A stretch of 64,000 nt of DNA from an uncultured Lachnospiraceae bacterium. GTDB lineage: Bacteria > Bacillota > Clostridia > Lachnospirales > Lachnospiraceae. Below the pieces are notes generated by a model, which was not told the origin of the DNA, ran no database searches, and saw only the letters and a list, made by a program, of their open reading frames with translations. This document shows, piece by piece, positions 54,731 through 62,518 of this stretch. How positions within the stretch are numbered: position 1 is the first letter of the stretch; each line of letters opens with the position of its first letter. The position numbers and the translations under genes were made by a program. Location of the stretch: assembly GCA_910589385.1 (NCBI GenBank), contig CAJUTU010000013.1, positions 1-64,000 on the forward strand. The letters run 5' to 3'.

Positions 54731-55609
54731 TCATTTCACTTCTACATCCATCAGTTCTTCCCATATTTTGAGCAGCGCAGTAATATCCTGCCGTCCATAT
54801 CCTTTTGCCCTGGCCGTCTCAAACATCTGGATCGCAGTGCTCCCCATTGGTATGGGCATTTTCAGTTGTTTTGCCGTATCCACCGCAAGCCCCAGGTCCT
54901 TGTGTTCCAGATCCACCGCAAAACCGCCCTCAAAATTACGTTTTTTTATAAAATTAGGAATCTTATTTTCTATAATAAAACTACGCCCCGAACTTGAGCC
55001 AATGATCTCATACATGGTATCAATATCCAGGCCGATCTTTGCGCCAAGCACCAATGCCTCTGCCACTGCAGCCATATTGCATCCAAGAAGATAGTTATTG
55101 ATCATCTTGATCCCTGAACCTGCGCCTGTTTTTCCCACATGGTGGATCTTTTTTCCAATAGACCTAAGGACCGGCAGGACCGCGGCAAATCCCTCGTCGC
55201 TGCCTCCTGCCATCACTGTCAGCGTCCCCTGGCTGGCACCGCCCACGCCGCCGCTTACAGGGCAGTCCATATATTCGATCCCATGTCCGGCCGCAATCCG
55301 GGCATGGTTCCTCGCACAATCCGGGGAAATACTGCTCAGATCGATAAAATATGCAAGGCCGGGCTTTTCCTCTGCCAGCACTTCTTTCAGCACCCCTGAT
55401 ACAATAGCCGCATTTGGCAGTGAGCAAAATACCATCTCCACTCCCTCTGCCGCAGCCGCCGCACTTTCACAGATTTCCGCGCCGCTCGTACGTGCCTCCT
55501 GCACGGCTTTCTCCACAAGGTCAAACGCTTTTACTTCATAGCCATTTAAAAGCAGCCTGCGGCAGATCGGCAGGCCCATGGCTCCCAGTCCTATCATTCC
55601 CAGTTTCAT
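54731..55609 (-). CDS. beta-hydroxyacid dehydrogenase (2-hydroxymethylglutarate / 3-hydroxyisobutyrate dehydrogenase type)
   Basis: 292 residues from the ATG at 55609 (RBS AAAGGAGGAG). The longer frame to 55771 runs through a genome repeat and is not coding. NAD-binding GMIGLGAMGLPICRRL; substrate-binding DCPVSGGVGGASQGTLTVMAGG; catalytic lysine in GSGIKMINNYLLGCNMAAVAEALVLGAK; then SSGRSF and GGFAVDLEHKDLGLA. From memory these last segments resemble 2-(hydroxymethyl)glutarate dehydrogenase of Eubacterium barkeri more than tartronate semialdehyde reductase. Reaction: reduction of a formyl acid to the hydroxymethyl acid. Confidence 0.88.
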   Translation of the reverse strand: MKLGMIGLGAMGLPICRRLLLNGYEVKAFDLVEKAVQEARTSGAEICESAAAAAEGVEMVFCSLPNAAIVSGVLKEVLAEEKPGLAYFIDLSSISPDCARNHARIAAGHGIEYMDCPVSGGVGGASQGTLTVMAGGSDEGFAAVLPVLRSIGKKIHHVGKTGAGSGIKMINNYLLGCNMAAVAEALVLGAKIGLDIDTMYEIIGSSSGRSFIIENKIPNFIKKRNFEGGFAVDLEHKDLGLAVDTAKQLKMPIPMGSTAIQMFETARAKGYGRQDITALLKIWEELMDVEVK

Positions 55610-55635
55610 AGAAAACTCCTCCTTTAACATATGAT

Positions 55636-55767
55636 GGTATACCCAAAGGGCATCCCGTAATGCATGTCCCTGCGGGACGGGCGGACTTCGTCCGATAAGG
55701 TATACCCAAAGGGCATCCCGTAATACATGTCCCTGCGGGACGGGCGGACTTCGTCCGATAAGGTATA
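55636..55767. repeat. 63-bp tandem repeat with two hairpins per unit (REP-like)
   Basis: Two units of 63 bp start at 55636 and 55699, differing at about one base, with the first bases of a third at 55762. Each unit begins GGTATACCCAAAGGGCAT and holds two perfect small hairpins, GTCCC-TGC-GGGAC and CGGAC-TTC-GTCCG. It fills the gap between the GntR and dehydrogenase genes. A degenerate relative in the opposite orientation lies at 60438-60471. Such elements are probably scattered over the genome. Confidence 0.88.
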
Positions 55768-55846
55768 ACAAAAGCCCCGCAGCAAGCTACGAGGCATCAT
55801 CATCCGGACATAAAGCAATCCAAAGCACATATCAATCCCAAAGAGG

Positions 55847-56551
55847 TCAAAAAGCCCTCCGCATCTGCTTTGCCCGCATCTTGGCAGGCAGTGGTTTGCT
55901 GTATTCATGTATTGTCCGTTCCTTAACCTGATTTAAGTGTTCTTTCAACAATTCCTGTGCACGTTCCACATTCCGTTCCCGCATGGCCTTGACAATGTTC
56001 AAGTGTATCTCCTTCGACATATCAAAATGCTCTGGATCTCGCGCGGAAATACGGTTTACAATGGCAAACTGTGCATCCAGCATCTTATAAAACTTTTCCA
56101 GCCGCAGATTCCCTCCATAAGAAATAATAGAAGAATGCAGAAGTCGGTTCGCGTCATAATACTGCTGCTCATCCGAATTCTCGTCCAGACTTTCAAAAGC
56201 ATTCTGCAGTTCCTGCAGTATCTCATCATCCATATACATACAGGCCAGAGGCAGCGAATGAAGCTCAAACATAATTCGTAATTCAAAAATCTCTTCCAAA
56301 TCTCTGACCGTTATATCCGTTACAAAGGTTCCTCTCCCCAGATAATGTGAAACAAGGCCTTCCCCTTCCATACGTTTGAGCGCCTCCCGTACAGGAGAAC
56401 GGCTCAGGCCGAGCGCCTTGCCTAATTCAAGTTCTGCAATAGGAGAACCTAACGGTATATCCCCTGAAAGAATGCCTTTATACAAATAGTCATATACTTT
56501 GTCAACTGCCGCTGACCCCTTGCTGCCCACGTAATCGCCTCCGAACTGCAC
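55847..56551 (-). CDS. GntR-family regulator, FadR/FCD type
   Basis: 234 residues. N-terminal winged helix: KVYDYLYKGILSGDIPLGSPIAELELGKALGLSRSPVREALKRMEGEGLVSHYLGRGTFV. C-terminal FCD ligand-binding domain ~80-225 (LEEIFELRIMFELHSLPLACMYM ... HLNIVKAMRERNVERAQELLKEHL), all-helical and normally metal- and carboxylate-binding. It sits inside the catabolic island and most likely represses it, being released by an organic-acid intermediate. Candidate operators are given separately. The 142-nt gap to the RraA gene holds no other gene. Confidence 0.93.
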   Translation of the reverse strand: MQFGGDYVGSKGSAAVDKVYDYLYKGILSGDIPLGSPIAELELGKALGLSRSPVREALKRMEGEGLVSHYLGRGTFVTDITVRDLEEIFELRIMFELHSLPLACMYMDDEILQELQNAFESLDENSDEQQYYDANRLLHSSIISYGGNLRLEKFYKMLDAQFAIVNRISARDPEHFDMSKEIHLNIVKAMRERNVERAQELLKEHLNQVKERTIHEYSKPLPAKMRAKQMRRAF

Positions 56552-56693
56552 ATAAGGCCATCATAGCCTCTACTGCTTTTTTATATATTATATCATAGTG
56601 CTCCTGATATTTGCAATTATAAAATACTGTATTCATCGGCTGTAGGGGAACCCCTTAAAGAAACACTTAAACTTTCATAATGCCGCGTGCATT

Positions 56694-57368
56694 TCATTTT
56701 TCTTCTGTACAGTTCAGAGAATCAAACACTTTTTGATACCCGTAAATATCAAACAGTGATTCTCCTGCACGGAGCCGTTCCATCACCTCAGCTTCCTTTG
56801 CCGTCCTGGCGTCTGCCGCATCCACAACATCCTCAGCCTCTTCAAGCGGCACAGACACCACACCATCTGCATCTGCTACTATTACATCTCCCGGGTTCAC
56901 GATCACACCTCCGCAGCTGACCGGATGGTTGATCGTCCCCAGCGTCGCCTTAGCCGTACCACTTATACAGATCTGCGCTGAAAATACCGGAAAGCCAAGC
57001 CGTATGATCTCCTGGCTGTCACGTACCGCACAGTTCACGATCAGGCCTGCAAGCCCCCTTGCCACACATTCCACCGCCAACACTTCTCCAAATGGGCCGT
57101 TTGCCACAGCATTGCCCATATCCGCAACGATCACATCACCTTTTTGAGCCATGCTTATAGCTTTGATGAGCATTAAATTATCACCGGTATGGCAGCGTAC
57201 TGTAAGTGCCCGCCCTGCAAGGCGCATCGACCTGTCAAGCGGTTTGATCGCCGGGTCAAATGCATTCCTGCGGCCCATAGCCTCGTGGATAGTAGCCGAA
57301 GCCTGTCCTTGATACCGGGCAAGCAGTTCATCGCCGCATCTTGGGATCGTCTTGATCACATTTACCAT
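56694..57368 (-). CDS. RraA-family protein, copy 3
   Basis: 224 residues from the ATG at 57368 (AAGGATGTGG upstream); the frame to 57410 has no RBS. Signature: VIVADMGNAVANGPFGEVLAVECVARGLAGLIVNCAVRDSQEIIRLGFPVFSAQ, with the Arg-Asp pair of the aldolase/decarboxylase group. It lies at the far end of the island, in front of the GntR gene and just after the strong promoter at 57439-57467, so it is expressed with the regulator. Different from copies 1 and 2 at many positions. Confidence 0.88.
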   Translation of the reverse strand: MVNVIKTIPRCGDELLARYQGQASATIHEAMGRRNAFDPAIKPLDRSMRLAGRALTVRCHTGDNLMLIKAISMAQKGDVIVADMGNAVANGPFGEVLAVECVARGLAGLIVNCAVRDSQEIIRLGFPVFSAQICISGTAKATLGTINHPVSCGGVIVNPGDVIVADADGVVSVPLEEAEDVVDAADARTAKEAEVMERLRAGESLFDIYGYQKVFDSLNCTEEK

Positions 57369-57438
57369 AATCCATTCCACATCCTTACAAATAATTTTCG
57401 TAGCCATCATGTATATTTATTGTCGACTCGTTGTAATC

Positions 57439-57502
57439 ATTATATACACAAATTATACACTTGTCAATCATTAATGTATAATTTTTGAATACAATTTGTA
57501 TT
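57439..57502 (-). promoter_or_regulatory. consensus promoter with TGTATA repeats upstream of RraA copy 3
   Basis: On the minus strand TTGACA (57462-57467), a 17-nt spacer and TATAAT (57439-57444) are both exact. The spacer contains TGTATA twice. About 20 nt upstream, AATACAATTTGTATT (57488-57502) is a palindrome broken only at its centre. The sites share TGTAT half-sites with the operator at 51541-51548, suggesting one repressor for both promoters. Confidence 0.75.
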
Positions 57503-57608
57503 TTATTATTTGGGCCATTTTCTAACCTGAATAAACAAGAAGCATAATTTTGCTGATTTGCGCAGGAAATTGTTTTAAAGCGTCTAATGAGCCGGATAAC
57601 ACAAAAAA

Positions 57609-57636
57609 AGCCTGGGCAGTTTACAAAACCCAGACT
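57609..57636 (-). terminator. terminator of the retron operon
   Basis: AGTCTGGG and CCCAGGCT arms (one G-U pair) with a 12-nt loop, followed by TTTTTTT on the minus strand. It lies 56 nt after the 76-residue gene, so RNA, reverse transcriptase and small protein are probably one transcript. Confidence 0.88.
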
Positions 57637-57691
57637 AAACTATATATGCCATTTACGGATAGCACCGATTCATTTGTTTATAATCCCTCTC

Positions 57692-57922
57692 CTACATTCG
57701 CCGCTCTTCCTTCATACTCCGCAAAAGCTCCATATCTGACGGCTGAACCTTGATATTGCTTTCAAACTTCTGCCCATCCGGCGTCTCCACTGAAATCGCG
57801 ATTACCGTCCCCTCCTGTATTCCGGCCGCCTCCACTGCTTTCAAAAACGGAAAGACTTTCGGATGTGTTTCGTTAAACTGCTTCCATGCCATCTGCATCT
57901 TCAATAACTTTGTTGGATTCAT
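57692..57922 (-). CDS. 76-residue protein of unknown function downstream of the retron reverse transcriptase
   Basis: A small soluble alpha/beta protein: MNPTKLLKMQMAWKQFNE, then a beta-rich segment GTVIAISVETPDGQKFESNIKVQPSD and an acidic-basic tail. It starts 27 nt after the reverse transcriptase stop; the nearest RBS-like GGGAG is 12-13 nt before the ATG, so expression may be low or coupled. Similar small proteins seem common in Lachnospiraceae outside retrons, so its position may be coincidental. It is the only candidate effector between the reverse transcriptase and the terminator. No catalytic motif, membrane segment or toxin feature is visible. Confidence 0.7.
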   Translation of the reverse strand: MNPTKLLKMQMAWKQFNETHPKVFPFLKAVEAAGIQEGTVIAISVETPDGQKFESNIKVQPSDMELLRSMKEERRM

Positions 57923-57949
57923 AATTTTCTTACACTCCCATCTCTCATA

Positions 57950-58969
57950 CTATTCTTCAAGAATCATCCTGTGCTTTAACATCTCCTGTATAATCTTTCT
58001 GGCCTGCTGGAATTCCACATCTTCCGGTTCCACCTGCAGCACATAATTGATTTTTCCAAGCAGACTCTGAAGATATTGCACACAACTCCTGTCATCGACC
58101 TGCCGCGCCTGTGTTTCCCCTGCTTCCATACATCTCTGCAGATGCGATTCCACTCCATATTTGCCGCAGTAATAAACCTCTGCCCGCAGCTTCCGCCTAT
58201 AAGCCCGGCTGGCCTGGGGCTTCTCATTGACCACGATGCCTGTCACCGTCTGTCTGCAGCAGCCAGTCTGTACCCTGGTCTTTTTTTCATTCAGCTCAAA
58301 TCCATAGGCCGCCAGAAATCCTCTCACCTTATTTTTCACTTCCCGGCTGTCAAAATCCCCGGAAAAAGTCATATCGTCACAGTATCTTGTATACTGTATC
58401 TGCCTTTCTCTGCACCATCTTCCCATATACTCGTCAAACGGCTTCATGACCAGATTGGAAACCGCCGGAGACGTAGGAGCCCCCTGTGGGAGCATATCCC
58501 GGTAACAGCACAGATTTGCCAAAATGGCGCGGACTGCCGGCGGGTAATAAATGGCAGGAAATGCATACCGATAAACGAGAAAATAGGAAATATGGTCAAA
58601 AAACCCTTTCATATCCAGCTTCAAAAGCTGCTTAGCACCTGCATGAGGCCTTGCATTGTCCACAATAGACGTATGAGGCTGGTATGCCTTGGCATAGGCA
58701 GATACCGGTAATTCCGCCAACACATGGTGCAGGATATTTTTCTGGATCCGGCCCAGCAAATAATCCGGCGCCAAAAGCTTCCGTGTTCCGCCGTCCCTCT
58801 TTGGAATCACCACAGGACGGTAATGCTGCTCCGCATGATTACTGACCGCATAGAGACAGGGAAAATATTTTTCTTCTTTGATCTTTACGCCTTTTAGCAG
58901 GTCAAAATTCCGAAGCATTTCACGTACATGCTTTGGGGTACAATATTTCCACAGATCATTTTCAGACAT
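57950..58969 (-). CDS. retron-type reverse transcriptase
   Basis: 339 residues from the ATG at 58969; a TTG at 58987 is the only longer start. Retron signatures are all present: the NAxxH box (NARPH, ~105-109) before the first catalytic aspartate in LLKLDMKGFFDHIS; LPQGAPTSPAVSNL (~161-174); the active-site YCDD (196-199) in YTRYCDDMTFSG; and VTG (242-244) in TVTGIVVNEKPQ. The length is that of a stand-alone retron enzyme, without a fused effector domain or the maturase domain of group II introns. It would reverse-transcribe the msd part of the RNA encoded directly upstream, primed from the branching guanosine. The inverted-repeat-bounded RNA ends 29 nt before this ATG. Retrons act as anti-phage toxin/antitoxin systems. 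Confidence 0.93.
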   Translation of the reverse strand: MSENDLWKYCTPKHVREMLRNFDLLKGVKIKEEKYFPCLYAVSNHAEQHYRPVVIPKRDGGTRKLLAPDYLLGRIQKNILHHVLAELPVSAYAKAYQPHTSIVDNARPHAGAKQLLKLDMKGFFDHISYFLVYRYAFPAIYYPPAVRAILANLCCYRDMLPQGAPTSPAVSNLVMKPFDEYMGRWCRERQIQYTRYCDDMTFSGDFDSREVKNKVRGFLAAYGFELNEKKTRVQTGCCRQTVTGIVVNEKPQASRAYRRKLRAEVYYCGKYGVESHLQRCMEAGETQARQVDDRSCVQYLQSLLGKINYVLQVEPEDVEFQQARKIIQEMLKHRMILEE

Positions 58970-58997
58970 TTTTGTGCACTTCCTCAATCTGTATCAA

Positions 58998-59230
58998 ATA
59001 AAACTACAGAGACAATACAAAAAATGGATTCTGTAAGATGCGCAGGTGTACCAGGCTCTGCCCCAGGCACACGGCAGTGTGCAGAAGTACACCAGAGCAT
59101 CTGAAAGTCTTCTCCTGCTCTTACTTTTTCCAGACGGCGACTCGCCGCCCTGCCAGAACTTTTTAGAAACTCCATGAGAATAGACCAAAGTTCCTTCCAC
59201 CTGGCCATGCTATTGTCTCTGTAGTTTTAT
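58998..59230 (-). ncRNA. retron msr-msd RNA
   Basis: Bounded by a perfect 20-bp inverted repeat: ATAAAACTACAGAGACAATA on the minus strand at 59211-59230 (a1) and its complement at 58998-59017 (a2). Directly after a1 is AGCATGG: the G at 59210, in the AGC context used by known retrons, is the probable branching 2'-OH guanosine. The msr part shows hairpins GGAACTTT...AAAGTTCT and GGCGGCGAGTCGCCGTC. The msd part is a long stem, AGATGC-x3-GGTGTAC (59087-59102) with GTACACC-x3-GCATCT (59036-59051), enclosing GCACAC-TGCC-GTGTGC. A possible promoter TTGAAA (59248-59253), 16-17 nt, CATAAA precedes it. The short ORFs in this stretch are not genes. Confidence 0.88.
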
Positions 59231-59289
59231 GAACTCCATACATACGGTTTCAAGAGATGACTGTCCATCTCCCGTCATGTCCGCAGACA

Positions 59290-60279
59290 CTACTCGAAAT
59301 CAAACTTCAGCCCTATCTGCCGCCTGCATTCATCCATGATTTCCATCACTGCCAATGTTTCTGTCATTGGCACTTTCTCACTCTCCTTTTTTCCCTGCCG
59401 CAGGCATTCCATTACTTCCATTGCTTCATATTCATATCCATTCTTCAAAAACGGACTTTCAAAAACAGCTATGGCCTGATTATCCATATCATAGGCCTCC
59501 GCTTTTGCCGCCTGGAAAAAAGTCTCTTCTTCTAACCGGATCCTTCCTTTCGTTCCTTGTATATACAAACCAGTCATCTTCTCATTTCCAAGTCCGCATG
59601 TCAGATTTGCAAATGCCCCATTTTCGTATTCCAGCACAATACTGTCCAGATAATCTACATTTTCCGATCCCACCATCCCATTACAGCGGATTGACTTCGG
59701 GGCATACCCCAATACGGCACATGCATAAGTAATCGGATAGATTCCCAGGTCAAGCAAGGCGCCTCCGGCCAGATCATGTTGGAACAGACGGTGCCCTGTT
59801 CCGGCCTTTGTATAAAATCTCGCGTCAACCGCCCGGATTTCTCCCAGCAGTCCTGTCTGGATCCATTCCTGGATCTTTAAATATACAGGCTGGCATTTCG
59901 TCCACATTGCTTCCATAAAAAATAAATTCTTTTCTTTCGCCAGCCCCATCAATTCTCTTGCCTGGGATGCATTTACCGTAATTGATTTTTCCGCCAGCAC
60001 ATTCTTCCCTGCATCAAACGCCAGCTTAATACATTCGTAGTGATAACGCACCGGAACCGCTATGTAAATAATATCAACTTCAGGATCCGCCACCAATTCC
60101 TCATAAGAACCATATGCTTTTTCCACATTATAAGCTTCCGCAAATCTCTTTGCTTTCTCCAAAGTCCGGGAGCCGATCGCATACAACACCGCTTCCTTTG
60201 CAGCAGCCATGCCTTCCGCAAACCATGACGCAATTCTTCCGGCTCCCATGTAGCCCCATTTTATCTGGTGTCTTTCCAT
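59290..60279 (-). CDS. Gfo/Idh/MocA-family oxidoreductase
   Basis: 329 residues from the ATG at 60279 (RBS AAGGAG). N-terminal NAD(P) domain IKWGYMGAGRIASWFAEGM; the family lysine-containing motif is VLAEKSITVNASQARELM; the C-terminal domain begins near VDARFYTKAG. Members oxidise or reduce sugars, inositols and related compounds. It is a single gene between the DUF6033-like gene and the retron and shows no functional link to either. Confidence 0.93.
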   Translation of the reverse strand: MERHQIKWGYMGAGRIASWFAEGMAAAKEAVLYAIGSRTLEKAKRFAEAYNVEKAYGSYEELVADPEVDIIYIAVPVRYHYECIKLAFDAGKNVLAEKSITVNASQARELMGLAKEKNLFFMEAMWTKCQPVYLKIQEWIQTGLLGEIRAVDARFYTKAGTGHRLFQHDLAGGALLDLGIYPITYACAVLGYAPKSIRCNGMVGSENVDYLDSIVLEYENGAFANLTCGLGNEKMTGLYIQGTKGRIRLEEETFFQAAKAEAYDMDNQAIAVFESPFLKNGYEYEAMEVMECLRQGKKESEKVPMTETLAVMEIMDECRRQIGLKFDFE

Positions 60280-60437
60280 TTCTGTCTCCTTACATGTTCG
60301 ATAACTATATTGTGCCACAATGCGGCTGCTTATGCAAGACAAATCAGGGGCTTTTCAGAGGAAATCAGCAAACAAGGATTCCTTGTCTCAACGGTTTACA
60401 TTGTGGCCATGGCAGAAGAGGGACTTGGTGCCGGAAA

Positions 60438-60471
60438 GGACCTGCATTGCTGTATGCCATTTGGGTATACC
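60438..60471. repeat. degenerate copy of the GGTATACCC repeat
   Basis: On the minus strand GGTATACCCAAATGGCAT followed by a diverged AATGCAGGTCC. It is the same head sequence as the units at 55636-55767, in the opposite orientation, and touches the stop codon of the DUF6033-like gene. The remaining bases of 60280-60437 hold nothing I can assign. Confidence 0.7.
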
Positions 60472-60472
60472 T

Positions 60473-61231
60473 TTATGCCTTTCTATCCAAATTCAAGCCT
60501 GCGGCTATTGCATTGTCTCCATCTTTCCTTTCAAAGGCGGCTCTATTTTCATCATCTTTCACTGTCACAACCGCATCCTTAAACTGATTGCCGAGCCAGG
60601 CCTTACCAGCTTTCTTCATATTTTCTTTCAGTTCTGCTTTATCTTCTCTGTCGGCCTGACGTTTTTCCTCTATTTCTTTCTGATTCTCTTTCTTCTGAGT
60701 ATTTTTCTCTCTGATTTCTTCAGCATTTTCAGACATCTTCTGTAAATAGGACTCTGTATGATCCTTTTCTACAATACTCCATTTGCTAATGCCTCCGTCT
60801 TTATCAATCGCCCAGCCCTGTGCTACAACATGCCATCCTCCTGCTGCAGCCGAACGGGCATTTTGTTCATCACACTTTTGCATGGCTGCAATATTTTCCT
60901 CATATTCTTTTTCCAGTTGTGGATCACTTGCCATTTTTGCTAAAAACTGCGGGGAAACCGCAACATTTACGGTTGATGAAGAACCATACTGCATTCCCTT
61001 CGTATAATTAGCAGCCACAAAACTGTAATTGCTGAATTTCCCGGAAAGATACGTTAATTCATCCGCCGCCGTTTTTCGGGACGCACTGCCTGTTTCTGTT
61101 GTTCCTCCGGCTGTGCCTGTTTTGTCTGTTTTGCTGCCGGACATACTTTCTGTTGTCTGTTTCCTGCTGTTTACTGAATTGGCATAACTGCCTGTATAGC
61201 TGCCATATATGCTGTTGATTTCCATTGCCAT
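60473..61231 (-). CDS. DUF6033-like protein
   Basis: 252 residues, no signal peptide or membrane segment. N terminus MEINSIYGSYTGSYANSVNSRKQTTESMSGSKT is Ser/Thr-rich and flagellin-hook-like in composition; the middle contains VNVAVSPQFLAKMASDPQLEKEYEENIAAM and GWHVVAQGWAIDKDGGISKWSI; a charged coiled-coil segment runs from ~165 to 215. I believe this is the DUF6033 family of Lachnospiraceae, whose function is unknown. Start at 61231, or 61225 two codons later. Confidence 0.7.
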   Translation of the reverse strand: MAMEINSIYGSYTGSYANSVNSRKQTTESMSGSKTDKTGTAGGTTETGSASRKTAADELTYLSGKFSNYSFVAANYTKGMQYGSSSTVNVAVSPQFLAKMASDPQLEKEYEENIAAMQKCDEQNARSAAAGGWHVVAQGWAIDKDGGISKWSIVEKDHTESYLQKMSENAEEIREKNTQKKENQKEIEEKRQADREDKAELKENMKKAGKAWLGNQFKDAVVTVKDDENRAAFERKDGDNAIAAGLNLDRKA

Positions 61232-61264
61232 ATTCTATATCCTCCTAAACTTTTGGCCACTGCA

Positions 61265-62518
61265 CTAAATCCATTTTAAAATGCGGTAAAAAATATCTTC
61301 TTGTTTGATATATTTTAGTTTTATTATACTTTCTCCTGAATCTGTCGTTTCTAAATATGCATAGCTGCCTCCTCCGCCTATTCCCGGTAATTTATAAAAA
61401 CCGCCAAAATAGATATAAATATTTTCGCCGGATATTCCGCTGTCCCGGGTCAATTCTTGAAGCGCTCCCGATTCTATGTAGATATCATTTTCATCATAAT
61501 AACAGGCTTCCTTTAATGCTTTGCTGTCCTGTATAAGTACCTTATCCGTCTCTGCATCATACACGGTAATGCACTCGTCTGGATTATATCTTCCATATGA
61601 AACTTTCTGCGTCCACAAAATCGTCCCCGCTACAAACAGCACAGCAATACCCAGTATCCCAACAGACGCCATCCGCTTATACGGCCTGTACCGTACAATC
61701 CTTGTTACCCTTTGCCGGACATTCTCGTATTCTTTATCTCCTGCAAAGGCAGCATACATATTAAAATCTTCACTTTCTGCCTGCAAAACCCTCATGCTCT
61801 TTAGCAATAGCTGTCCATATGAAAATGCTTTTCCTCTGCTGCTTTGGATGGTTACCCAATCACAGATTTCCTCCATATCTTCCCGGAAAAACTTCATACC
61901 TGTAGTAAGCAGCGGGTTGGCCCATAACAGCGCCCGCAGGATATCCCACAAAAAGTAAAACAGCAAATGCCCCAGCCGTATATGTATCTTTTCATGAAGC
62001 AGGATCGTCCGGATTTCTTCCTGAGCATATTCTTTTAGTATGGCCTCCGGCATGACGATCTTTGGCCTAAACACGCCAACGGTAGACGGTGTGACAGGAA
62101 TGTCCGTAACATAGATAAACGTACCGTCTATCTTTCTTTTTTCCATGCATGTAACCATTTTTTTCAGTTTTCTTCTTCTGTGGAACAACAAAGCCGCAAA
62201 TAGAAACACGCCGCACAAATACAGCCGGCAGACCCATAAATGATTCATGCAGATTGCCGTCAGCCAGGAAAAAAGCTTGACCCCTGCTCTGTTTTCATAA
62301 AAAAATTTCATCCGTCCTGTAAACAAGACGGGAATCAACATACTCCATAGCGCACCCTTAATGAAAACATGATTTTCAAATACCGTTTTCCGCAAGAAGA
62401 AAATAACAATGAACACGATAACAGAAAAAAGTACACACCTTATAATCTGTACCGCATAATAGACAGTACACAAATTTAAAAACTGTATTCCTTTGTCCCA
62501 AAATACCTGTACCGTCAT
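61265..62518 (-). CDS. BlaR1/MecR1-like M56 membrane metallopeptidase
   Basis: 417 residues. Several N-terminal transmembrane helices (at about 15-45, 50-70, 95-115) and another near 285-300. The zinc motif is LLHEKIHIRLGHL (HExxH). The extracellular C-terminal ~110 residues lack a penicillin-binding domain, so it is not a beta-lactam sensor of the classical type. Such proteins cleave or signal to the BlaI repressor encoded before it; the genes overlap by ATGA. The inducing signal is unknown. Confidence 0.9.
   Translation of the reverse strand: MTVQVFWDKGIQFLNLCTVYYAVQIIRCVLFSVIVFIVIFFLRKTVFENHVFIKGALWSMLIPVLFTGRMKFFYENRAGVKLFSWLTAICMNHLWVCRLYLCGVFLFAALLFHRRRKLKKMVTCMEKRKIDGTFIYVTDIPVTPSTVGVFRPKIVMPEAILKEYAQEEIRTILLHEKIHIRLGHLLFYFLWDILRALLWANPLLTTGMKFFREDMEEICDWVTIQSSRGKAFSYGQLLLKSMRVLQAESEDFNMYAAFAGDKEYENVRQRVTRIVRYRPYKRMASVGILGIAVLFVAGTILWTQKVSYGRYNPDECITVYDAETDKVLIQDSKALKEACYYDENDIYIESGALQELTRDSGISGENIYIYFGGFYKLPGIGGGGSYAYLETTDSGESIIKLKYIKQEDIFYRILKWI

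Noticed and set aside
55610..55771. 54-residue N-terminal extension of the beta-hydroxyacid dehydrogenase
   Set aside because: It is a translation of the 63-bp repeat (two copies of RSPPVPQGH); a strong RBS supports the start at 55609.
55624..55908. 94-residue ORF over the repeat and the GntR end
   Set aside because: Translates the same repeat in another frame and overlaps the GntR gene; no RBS.
58984..59208. Two short overlapping minus-strand ORFs upstream of the reverse transcriptase
   Set aside because: They lie inside the inverted-repeat-bounded retron RNA and are forced open by its composition; no RBS or family resemblance.
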